This document shows, one piece after another, positions 1 through 4,477 of a DNA stretch of 6,217 bases. The DNA comes from Lachnospiraceae bacterium. GTDB taxonomy: Bacteria > Bacillota > Clostridia > Lachnospirales > Lachnospiraceae. Position 1 is the stretch's first letter. Every line of letters starts with the position of its first letter. Under the pieces are notes generated by a model. It saw nothing but the letters and a program-made list of their open reading frames with translations. It ran no database searches and was not told the origin of the DNA. The translations under genes were made by a program, and so were the position numbers. The DNA lies in assembly GCA_900759225.1 (NCBI GenBank), contig CAAEUM010000128.1, forward strand, positions 1-6,217. The letters run 5' to 3'.

Positions 1-314
1 CTCATGGAATTGGAGGAGCTGTTCAGACAGATGATATTCAGGAGGCCATCTCTGCGGATCCGAACTTTGCAAAGATAAAAGGACCGGCAGACGTAAAGAA
101 CCGCTATTACTCTGAAGACATTCCCTTTGGAATCGCATCTTGGTCAAAGCTTGGTCATGCTCTAGGTGTAAAAACTCCGATTATGGACAGTATGGTAAAC
201 ATGGGTAGTGTTATTTTAGAAAATGACTGCTGGGAAATGGGACATTCTCTGGAGGATTTTGGCATTGACGGAATGGATCTTGAAACATTAAAGAACTATC
301 TTGCAGAGGGCTAA
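1..314 (+). CDS. Opine/octopine dehydrogenase family protein, C-terminal part (5' end outside window)
   Basis: The open frame enters from the left edge (first complete codon at position 3) and ends at TAA 312-314, leaving 103 residues. The segment NRYYSEDIPFGIASWSKL, followed by GHALGVKTPIMDSMVNMGS, matches the pattern I know from the helical C-terminal domain of NAD/NADP octopine/nopaline dehydrogenases. That domain has R-Y-x-x-E-D-(I/V)-P-[YF]-G, then a leucine-rich helix, then LGVxTPxxDS. In the family this all-helical domain binds the amino-acid substrate, while the N-terminal Rossmann domain, which is missing here, binds NAD(P)H. These enzymes reductively condense an amino acid with a keto acid, or run the reverse reaction. 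The actual substrate cannot be read from this fragment. The protein is presumably cytosolic. No canonical terminator with a U-tract follows the stop. It is transcribed away from its unseen upstream neighbours and shares no operon with anything else in the window. Confidence 0.8.
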   Translation, partial: HGIGGAVQTDDIQEAISADPNFAKIKGPADVKNRYYSEDIPFGIASWSKLGHALGVKTPIMDSMVNMGSVILENDCWEMGHSLEDFGIDGMDLETLKNYLAEG

Positions 315-320
315 GATTTT

Positions 321-341
321 CCCTGCACAGGATGAACAGGG
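321..341. repeat. Short inverted repeat just after the dehydrogenase gene
   Basis: CCCTG (321-325) and CAGGG (337-341) can form a 5-bp stem with an 11-nt loop, 6 nt after the stop codon. No U-run follows on either strand, so it is at best a weak mRNA 3'-end structure and not a convincing intrinsic terminator. Confidence 0.25.
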
Positions 342-384
342 GGTTGTCGGATTCCTTCCAGATTTTTCTATGTATAGAGAGTAT

Positions 385-414
385 CGCAAAATCATCTAAT
401 TTGATGATTTTGCG
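385..414. repeat. Perfect 12-bp inverted repeat (hairpin) with 6-nt loop
   Basis: CGCAAAATCATC (385-396) is followed by loop TAATTT and then by its exact reverse complement GATGATTTTGCG (403-414). A 12-bp perfect arm is well beyond chance in a 120-nt gap. It lies between the end of the dehydrogenase gene (+) and the end of the 103-codon ORF (-), where a bidirectional terminator would be expected. Neither flank carries a proper T-tract: the plus side reads ACACCCTGTTTCC. A U-less terminator, a mRNA-stabilising hairpin, or part of a dispersed repeat element are all possible. Confidence 0.7.
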
Positions 415-434
415 ACACCCTGTTTCCATTCTTT

Positions 435-746
435 TTACCTAATCCATTTTTCTGTATTTAAGTCAATAAATTGAGCCAGCTTTATTTTCCCTTCAAAATC
501 AGCTCCGTATTCTCTGGCACGAGTCTGATCGTCAAACTTAAAACTGATATTATACAATTTTCCAGCTTTTGTCTTTTGAATCAGTGCATGATCCAACATA
601 AACTGAATGACACTCCGATGATTATCCATATCGTCACCATTAAGGTAGAAACAGATTACCCCAGTTGACTCACCTTGAGTTTTCATATCCATGCATTTGC
701 ATTCGCAGCACACACCGTCCTGAATCGCTTCTTCACAGATATTCAT
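435..746 (-). CDS. Hypothetical protein, 103 aa, with N-terminal Cys cluster
   Basis: I do not recognise a family. The frame runs from ATG (744-746) to TAA (435-437). Residues 4-18 contain C4 and the cluster C13-C-E-C-K-C18, with another Cys at 32, which could bind metal or be chance. The remainder is soluble-looking and well mixed, with a plausible alpha/beta pattern: GVICFYLNG, then a helix around RSVIQFMLDHALIQKTK, then a strand-like LYNISFKFDD, then a Lys/Leu/Ile-rich end. There is no signal peptide or membrane segment. An in-frame stop lies 6-8 nt upstream of the ATG, so no earlier start exists in this frame. No Shine-Dalgarno precedes the ATG (CGGATCAATAGTTTGCT), which is unusual here because every pur gene has a good one. 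It may therefore be the surviving C-terminal piece of a longer gene. The internal sequence reads like real protein, so I keep it as a possible gene. Confidence 0.45.
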   Translation of the reverse strand: MNICEEAIQDGVCCECKCMDMKTQGESTGVICFYLNGDDMDNHRSVIQFMLDHALIQKTKAGKLYNISFKFDDQTRAREYGADFEGKIKLAQFIDLNTEKWIR

Positions 747-1194
747 AGCAAACTATTGATCCGTAAAGAAATGCATCCATTTTCCGCATTTATGTGTCTC
801 TAAAATATTTTCTTTTCCGGACCTATACCAATACCAACAACCCAATTAAACTGCCTGTTTATTTTGATTTATATGCTCACCTTGAATCTCTTTTTCGGCA
901 TAGGATTCTTCTTTCAATTCCGGAAATAATTCCAGAAGTTTCTGTTCCAGAGTCCCCTCCTTGGCATACTTTAAGGTATCACACAACCGAATATTTTGCT
1001 TCTGAATCGTAATCTCCTCACTGAATCCCAGAATATAGCTTAAACATATCCGGTAAATGATTTCTGTAGGCGCACAGCCATATATATGCGGTGGTAGCAA
1101 CACAGGCTGACATGGACAGGTTCTGATTATATTTCAAAATACTGAGTATAGAAAAGAAATGTCCGGAATAAAATAAAATTGTCACTGAAATCAG
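747..1194. other. Accessory-looking intergenic stretch without an intact gene
   Basis: About 450 bases without a gene having both a start signal and a convincing reading frame. Minus-strand frames of 85-92 codons cross it but lack ribosome binding sites and overlap in different phases (see the remnant at 846-1103). The plus-strand frame at 794-1012 looks like an antisense shadow. The base composition is clearly AT-rich compared with the pur genes. No tRNA, CRISPR repeat or insertion-sequence end is visible. Confidence 0.5.
846..1103 (-). pseudogene. Possible decayed gene remnant (C-terminal fragment)
   Basis: An 85-codon minus-strand frame ends at 846. Its body, including EIIYRICLSYILGFSEEI and an acidic/lysine-rich tail ending around KLLELFPELKEES, has the amphipathic, charge-mixed look of a real C-terminus. 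The only upstream start is a GTG (1101-1103) with no Shine-Dalgarno. A second minus-strand frame in another phase (1018-1296) overlaps it. That frame carries a hydrophobic stretch around residues 20-60, and the two could be joined by one frameshift near 1070-1100. The simplest reading is a gene broken by frameshift and truncated upstream by the promoter and leader of the abi gene. I cannot name the family. It may alternatively be non-coding AT-rich DNA. Confidence 0.25.
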
Positions 1195-1218
1195 ATTGAC
1201 ATTTTTGACGATGTCAAT
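1195..1218. promoter_or_regulatory. 8-bp perfect inverted repeat over the -35 region (candidate operator)
   Basis: ATTGACAT (1195-1202) and ATGTCAAT (1211-1218) are exact reverse complements separated by 8 nt. The left arm contains the -35 hexamer TTGACA and the right arm ends just before the -10 hexamer. A dimeric repressor bound here would block RNA polymerase. No regulator gene is visible in the window, so the binding protein, if any, is encoded elsewhere or is the Abi protein itself. Confidence 0.5.
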
Positions 1219-1224
1219 TATGAT
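1196..1224 (+). promoter_or_regulatory. Sigma-A type promoter of the RNA leader and abi gene
   Basis: TTGACA (1196-1201), a 17-nt spacer and TATGAT (1219-1224) give a perfect -35, optimal spacing and a one-mismatch -10. The predicted transcription start is about A1231, 95 nt upstream of the abi start codon, so the whole structured leader would be transcribed. It is the best promoter-like sequence on the plus strand of the window. Confidence 0.75.
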
Positions 1225-1237
1225 CATATTAGTGATC
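1222..1237. promoter_or_regulatory. Second inverted repeat over -10 and transcription start
   Basis: GATCA (1222-1226) and TGATC (1233-1237) form a 5-bp inverted repeat with a 6-nt spacer spanning the 3' half of the -10 box and the predicted start site. It lies directly beside the 1195-1218 repeat but has a different sequence. It may be a second operator half or coincidence. Confidence 0.3.
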
Positions 1238-1310
1238 GCGTTGCAGATGCTTGCGGGGCCTGCAACCTGGGGAGAAACCTTCGGGGATCTCCCCATTTTA
1301 CTACATAAAA
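1231..1310 (+). ncRNA. Structured RNA leader upstream of the HEPN Abi gene (candidate RNA antitoxin or regulatory leader)
   Basis: Three consecutive hairpins can be drawn in the region between the predicted transcription start and the Shine-Dalgarno. P1 is GTTGCAG (1240-1246) with CTGCAAC (1260-1266), a perfect 7-bp stem with a 13-nt loop. P2 begins 2 nt later: GGGGAGA (1269-1275) with TCTCCCC (1288-1294), 7 bp. It continues through an AA/GA internal loop into CC-TTCG-GG (1278-1285), a UUCG tetraloop with the favoured C-G closing pair. P3 is TTTTA (1296-1300) with TAAAA (1306-1310). P2 followed by AUUUUA resembles a weak intrinsic terminator, which could release a short RNA of about 65-70 nt with read-through into abi. 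The GC-rich block stands out sharply from its AT-rich surroundings. AbiF-type HEPN proteins are known to be accompanied by non-coding RNAs; that this is one is inference from position and structure. Confidence 0.6.
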
Positions 1311-1316
1311 GGGTGG
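1310..1316 (+). promoter_or_regulatory. Ribosome binding site deciding the abi start
   Basis: AGGGTGG (1310-1316) lies 9 nt before ATG 1326-1328 and abuts the P3 hairpin. It selects this ATG over the in-frame TTG at 1251, which lies inside the hairpin P1 loop and has no Shine-Dalgarno. Confidence 0.6.
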
Positions 1317-1325
1317 CTGCGCTTC

Positions 1326-2264
1326 ATGAAAAAAATTTTTCTAAATTATGAGCAGCAGTTAACAAAACTGCAGGATGAAAAGAAATTAAGTATTCCTGAT
1401 TGGGATTATGCTCGCGAGATGTTGAAACGCTACAGTTACTATTCCCTGATCAGCGGCTATAAGAAGCAGTTTAAAAATCCAGACACAGCAACTTATAGGG
1501 AAGATGTCTGTTTCAATGACATTGTCGCTCTGTATGAATTTGATGAGAGTCTGCGGTCCTTGTTTTTAAAATATCTTCAGAAAATCGAACGAGAGATGAA
1601 ATCTTATATTTCTTTCTATTTTTGTGAGAAATATGGTGAGATGCAAGAAGAATATTTAAAAAGCAGTAATTATAACTACTCTAACAAAAACAGGCGGGAT
1701 ATTAACAAACTGATTAAAATCCTGAAAAGATATACAGAAGGTAATACGGATTATCATTATATCAATCATGCCAGTACGAAGTATGGGAATGTACCATTAT
1801 GGGTATTGATCAACGCTCTGACATTTGGGAATATTTCTAAATTTTATATGTTGTCCAGATATGATCTCCAGGCAAAGATATCCATAAATTTCGAAGGGAT
1901 TAATGAAAGCCAGCTGTCAAAGATTCTGATTGTACTGACTGGATTTCGAAATGTATGCGCTCATGGCGAAAGACTTTACTGCTATCATACAAAACAGGCG
2001 ATACCTAATCTGATGCTGCATAAAAAATTAAATCTTCCTAAACCGGGACAGGAATATCTGTGTGGAAAGCATGATCTGTTTGCTGTAGTAATTTCTATGA
2101 GATATTTACTGCCGAATGATTGGTTTTTGATGTTTAAAAATGAGCTGATCAAGGTAATTGGACAGTATATAAAAAAGACTTCTTGCTTCACAGAAAAAGA
2201 AGTCCTGGAATTCATGGGATTTCCAGAAAATCGGAAAGATATTACCCGGTATCGGAAAAAATGA
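1326..2264 (+). CDS. Abi_2 family HEPN protein (AbiF/AbiD-like abortive infection ribonuclease)
   Basis: This is a 312-aa soluble protein with the hallmarks of the Abi_2 (AbiD/AbiF) family. An N-terminal block holds YYSLISGYKKQF (about 38-49). The central helical segment FDESLRSLFLKYLQKIEREMKSY starts at residue 72. PLWVLINALTFGNISKFY spans residues 157-174. The HEPN active-site motif R208-N209-V-C-A-H213 (RxxxxH) is followed by GERLY. A C-terminal end around FTEKEVLEFMGFP (288-300) is typical of the family. HEPN proteins with RxxxxH are metal-independent endoribonucleases, and Abi_2 members act in phage abortive infection, so infection-triggered RNA cleavage in the cytosol is the likely job. 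The motif is intact, so the enzyme is probably active. The ATG at 1326 is preferred over the TTG at 1251 because the extra 25 codons would be encoded by the leader hairpins and lack a ribosome binding site. Its own promoter and terminator make it a single-gene unit. The phage target and trigger cannot be read from sequence. Confidence 0.88.
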   Translation: MKKIFLNYEQQLTKLQDEKKLSIPDWDYAREMLKRYSYYSLISGYKKQFKNPDTATYREDVCFNDIVALYEFDESLRSLFLKYLQKIEREMKSYISFYFCEKYGEMQEEYLKSSNYNYSNKNRRDINKLIKILKRYTEGNTDYHYINHASTKYGNVPLWVLINALTFGNISKFYMLSRYDLQAKISINFEGINESQLSKILIVLTGFRNVCAHGERLYCYHTKQAIPNLMLHKKLNLPKPGQEYLCGKHDLFAVVISMRYLLPNDWFLMFKNELIKVIGQYIKKTSCFTEKEVLEFMGFPENRKDITRYRKK

Positions 2265-2316
2265 TGTAAATATTTATATATTTTAAGGTATTTGTACACG
2301 CAGGTGTCTTTTAGAT

Positions 2317-2341
2317 AGCTCGGAGAAGATCCGGGCTTTTT
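2317..2341 (+). terminator. Intrinsic terminator of the abi gene
   Basis: AGCTCGGA (2317-2324), loop GAAGA and TCCGGGCT (2330-2337) form an 8-bp stem with one G-U pair, followed by TTTT (2338-2341). It lies 53 nt after the abi stop codon in the right orientation. Confidence 0.75.
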
Positions 2342-2355
2342 CTATGTCCATTTTC

Positions 2356-2363
2356 AGGAGGTG
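2356..2363 (+). promoter_or_regulatory. Near-perfect ribosome binding site for the 43-codon ORF
   Basis: AGGAGGTG complements the 3' end of 16S rRNA over 8 nt and sits 7 nt before ATG 2371. It is the strongest Shine-Dalgarno in the window. No promoter is apparent between it and the terminator 15 nt upstream. Confidence 0.6.
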
Positions 2364-2370
2364 ATTTCAC

Positions 2371-2502
2371 ATGATCAGGAACACAAAAGAAAACAATTTT
2401 CCCATTTTTCGTACCCGTCACGGTACGCTTCCGTTTTCTCAAAAAAAGAAAAAAACCACAGCCAGTCAGGGTTTCCGACTGTCTATGGCTTTTTTCAAAT
2501 GA
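2371..2502 (+). CDS. Small ORF, 43 aa, possibly a truncated gene start
   Basis: ATG 2371 to TGA 2500-2502 encodes a basic 43-residue peptide. It begins MIRNTKENNFPIFRTRHG and continues through PFS-Q-KKKKK to SMAFFK. The 8-nt Shine-Dalgarno with ideal spacing suggests that translation once mattered here. The second half of the frame (from about 2441) is simply the oppositely oriented pur terminator with its A-tract read as Lys codons. It is therefore unlikely that the C-terminal half evolved as protein. I favour the 5' end of a mobile-element or accessory gene cut off at a junction with the pur operon. A genuine small basic peptide is the alternative. It has no hydrophobic segment typical of a type I toxin. 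Confidence 0.4.
   Translation: MIRNTKENNFPIFRTRHGTLPFSQKKKKTTASQGFRLSMAFFK
2410..2427. repeat. 6-bp inverted repeat inside the small ORF
   Basis: CGTACC (2410-2415) and GGTACG (2422-2427) are reverse complements with a 6-nt loop. It sits 13 nt before the A-tract of the pur terminator, so on the minus strand it follows that terminator's T-tract. Its role is unknown. Confidence 0.3.
2441..2490 (-). terminator. Intrinsic terminator of the purE-M-N-D operon, probably bidirectional
   Basis: Read on the minus strand, 2488-2475 pairs with 2469-2456. This gives a stem of 14 positions with one mismatch, two G-U pairs and a loop of 5 nt, followed by T7-C-T7 (2455-2441). That is an exceptionally strong U-tract. 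On the plus strand the same hairpin is weaker because the G-U pairs become C-A mismatches, but it is followed by six Ts (2490-2495). It could therefore also stop plus-strand transcripts. It lies about 115 nt after the purD stop. Confidence 0.85.
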
Positions 2503-2603
2503 CTGTGTAATGTCTGTTTCCGATACAATGGGAATTACGGTCCGCAGTTTTTTGCCGTATTGTTTCCGATTGGAATAGGAATTAACAACTTTATTTTCCC
2601 CGT
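2503..2603. other. purD 3' untranslated region with a short direct repeat and inverted repeat
   Basis: TGTTTCCGAT occurs at 2515-2524 and again at 2561-2570. Between the copies, ACAAT and TACGG have their complements CCGTA and ATTGT in reverse order, giving a broken stem across roughly 2525-2563. No gene is present. The structure is consistent with an untranslated 3' region or a remnant of a second terminator. Confidence 0.35.
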
Positions 2604-3878
2604 CTACACCTCATCAATAGCCTTCCCGATATCATGTCTCATATACTTATTCTCAAATCCCACCAGCTCTGCTGCTGCATAGGCGTTGGCGCGGGCTTCT
2701 TTTAACGTAGCGCCTTTGGCGGTGATGCCGAGGACGCGGCCTCCATTGGTGACGATGGTGCCATTTTCATCAAACCGGCTTCCTGCATGGAACACATAAC
2801 GGCCATCACTGTCCTTAAATGCCTCAAGCCCTGTAATAGGAAAACCCTTCTCATAATGCTCAGGATAGCCCTGTGAGGCCAGCACAACACATACAGCCGC
2901 ATTATCCTCAAACTCCAGCTTTACCTGGTCTAATTTCCCGTCTATACATGCTTCAAACACATCTACAATATCATTTTTCATCCTGGGGACTACCACCTGG
3001 GTTTCCGGGTCGCCGAAACGGGCATTATACTCTAAAACCTTTGGGCCGTCCTTGGTAAGCATCAGACCAAAAAAGATGATGCCCTTAAACTCACGTCCCT
3101 CTGCCCTCATTGCATCTACAGTAGCCTGATAAATATATTTGCGGCAGTAAGCATCCACCTCATCCGTATAAAAGGGACTTGGGGAAAATGTACCCATACC
3201 GCCGGTATTTAAGCCCTCATCCCCGTCCTTTGCACGCTTATGATCCTGAGCCGAGGTCATGATCTGAATGGTTTTCCCATCCACAAATGCCAGAACCGAC
3301 ACCTCACGGCCTGTCATAAATTCCTCCGCTACGATCCGGTTCCCCGCAGCGCCGAATTGCTTATCCAGCATCAGTTTCTTTACGCCATCCCGCGCCTCCT
3401 CACGGGTATTGCAGATAAGCACCCCTTTTCCCAGCGCCAACCCATCTGCCTTTAACACAATGGGGATCGGGGCTGTTTCCAGATAAGAAAGGGCTGCCTC
3501 TGCCGAATCAAAGGTCTCATAAGCAGCTGTTGGAATATGGTATTTTTTCATTAGATCCTTTGAAAATGCCTTAGAGCCCTCCAAGATAGCCGCATTTTTT
3601 CTCGGGCCGAACACTCTGAGCCCCGCAGCTTCCAATACATCTACAATGCCCCCTGCCAGAGGGTCATCCGGCCCTACCACTACCAGATCAATATTTTCCT
3701 TCACTGCAAAATCAGCAATTTTATCAAATTCCATCACACCTATATCTACGCAGTCCGCACAGCCGGCTATTCCTGCATTTCCCGGAGCACAGTAGAGTGC
3801 ATCCACCTTAGGGCTCTGGGCAATTTTCCAGCACAGCGCATGTTCACGGCCGCCGCCGCCGATCACCAGAACTTTCAT
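2604..3878 (-). CDS. purD: Phosphoribosylamine-glycine ligase (GAR synthetase)
   Basis: PurD joins phosphoribosylamine and glycine using ATP, the second step of de novo IMP synthesis, in the cytosol. The protein is 424 aa, the usual monofunctional bacterial length. Visible motifs are the N-terminal [15 protein letters not shown] (1-15) and APGNAG (31-36). GPDDPLAGG (69-77) has Asp where Glu is commoner. The ATP-grasp domain shows KADGLALGKGV (143-153), the family signature QDHKRAKDGDEGLNTGGMG (211-229) and the metal-binding LEYNARFGDPETQ (282-294). The ATG (3876-3878) overlaps the purN stop as ATGA and has GGAG 8 nt upstream, so the start is secure and translation is coupled to purN. It is the last gene of the operon and ends in TAG at 2604-2606, ahead of the terminator. 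It is not fused to purN or purM, unlike the eukaryotic trifunctional enzyme. Confidence 0.97.
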   Translation of the reverse strand: MKVLVIGGGGREHALCWKIAQSPKVDALYCAPGNAGIAGCADCVDIGVMEFDKIADFAVKENIDLVVVGPDDPLAGGIVDVLEAAGLRVFGPRKNAAILEGSKAFSKDLMKKYHIPTAAYETFDSAEAALSYLETAPIPIVLKADGLALGKGVLICNTREEARDGVKKLMLDKQFGAAGNRIVAEEFMTGREVSVLAFVDGKTIQIMTSAQDHKRAKDGDEGLNTGGMGTFSPSPFYTDEVDAYCRKYIYQATVDAMRAEGREFKGIIFFGLMLTKDGPKVLEYNARFGDPETQVVVPRMKNDIVDVFEACIDGKLDQVKLEFEDNAAVCVVLASQGYPEHYEKGFPITGLEAFKDSDGRYVFHAGSRFDENGTIVTNGGRVLGITAKGATLKEARANAYAAAELVGFENKYMRHDIGKAIDEV

Positions 3879-4477
3879 TCCTGTTTCTCCTTTCCATTTG
3901 CGATCAGATCAATGGCCTTAGGCAAAATGATCCATTCTGCCTCCTCCATAACACGCCGCTGAAGAGTTTTTGGCGTATCATCCGGAAATACCTCCACTGC
4001 CTTCTGTAAAAGAATCGGGCCCGAATCCACCCCTTCATCCACATAATGTACCGTAGCGCCTGTCACCTTTACACCTCGGGCCAGTGCCGCCTCATGAACC
4101 TTCAGTCCATAGTAGCCTACACCACAAAAGGAAGGAATTAAGGATGGGTGGATATTGATAATACGATTTTTATATCGCTGTGTCATAGCCGGAGGGATCG
4201 TCACAAGGAAGCCTGCCAGGACAATTAAATCCAGGTTATAGGAATCCACCTTTTCAAGAAATGCCTGGTTAAATGCCTCCCTGCTCTCAAAGTCCCTGGG
4301 AGAAAGGCACTCTGCCGGTATATTGTGTTTTCTTGCACGTTCCAGGGCATAAGCTCCCGGATTGTTGCTGAGCACTACCACTACCTGAGCATTGGTAATA
4401 GACCCGCTGTCAATAGCATCCAGAATTGCCTGCAAATTGGTACCTCCGCCGGATACCATTACCCCTACTCTCAACAT
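3875..4477 (-). CDS. purN: Phosphoribosylglycinamide formyltransferase (GAR transformylase, folate-dependent)
   Basis: PurN transfers the formyl group of 10-formyl-tetrahydrofolate to GAR, the third step of purine synthesis. The protein is 200 aa, normal for the family. It starts with [19 protein letters not shown], the phosphate-binding loop (G-S-G-x-N type, here SGGGTN at 9-14). AGFLVTIPP (88-96) lies in the folate region. The catalytic triad is present: N108 and H110 in [11 protein letters not shown], and D151 in [11 protein letters not shown]. The segment [12 protein letters not shown] (118-129) corresponds to the loop between the HPSL motif and the catalytic Asp. ATG 4475-4477 lies inside the purM end: the purM TGA overlaps by 7 nt. 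AAGGGTG lies 7 nt upstream, so it is translated by coupling. It overlaps purD by 4 nt at the other end. Confidence 0.97.
   Translation of the reverse strand: MLRVGVMVSGGGTNLQAILDAIDSGSITNAQVVVVLSNNPGAYALERARKHNIPAECLSPRDFESREAFNQAFLEKVDSYNLDLIVLAGFLVTIPPAMTQRYKNRIINIHPSLIPSFCGVGYYGLKVHEAALARGVKVTGATVHYVDEGVDSGPILLQKAVEVFPDDTPKTLQRRVMEEAEWIILPKAIDLIANGKEKQE

Noticed and set aside
211..429. 72-codon minus-strand frame across the dehydrogenase end and the palindrome
   Set aside because: Half of it is antisense to the dehydrogenase C-terminus and the other half reads through the 385-414 hairpin. No Shine-Dalgarno is present.
471..668. Plus-strand 65-codon frame opposite the 103-codon ORF
   Set aside because: No ribosome binding site and no protein-like motif. 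The minus-strand frame is the more credible of the two.
1269..1299. Hairpin P2 as a full-strength terminator
   Set aside because: The stem is strong but only four Ts follow, after an A. At most partial termination is expected, which is why it is described as a leader/ncRNA element.
1231..1310. CRISPR repeat or tandem antitoxin repeats in the leader
   Set aside because: P1 and P2 differ in sequence and nothing is repeated in tandem. No regularly spaced repeats occur anywhere in the window.
2267..2276. Palindrome TAAATATTTA after the abi stop
   Set aside because: It is short and made only of A and T in an AT-rich spacer, so chance is sufficient.
1985..2299. 104-codon minus-strand frame under the abi 3' end
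   Set aside because: It is antisense to the well-supported Abi_2 gene, with composition typical of a reverse-strand shadow.
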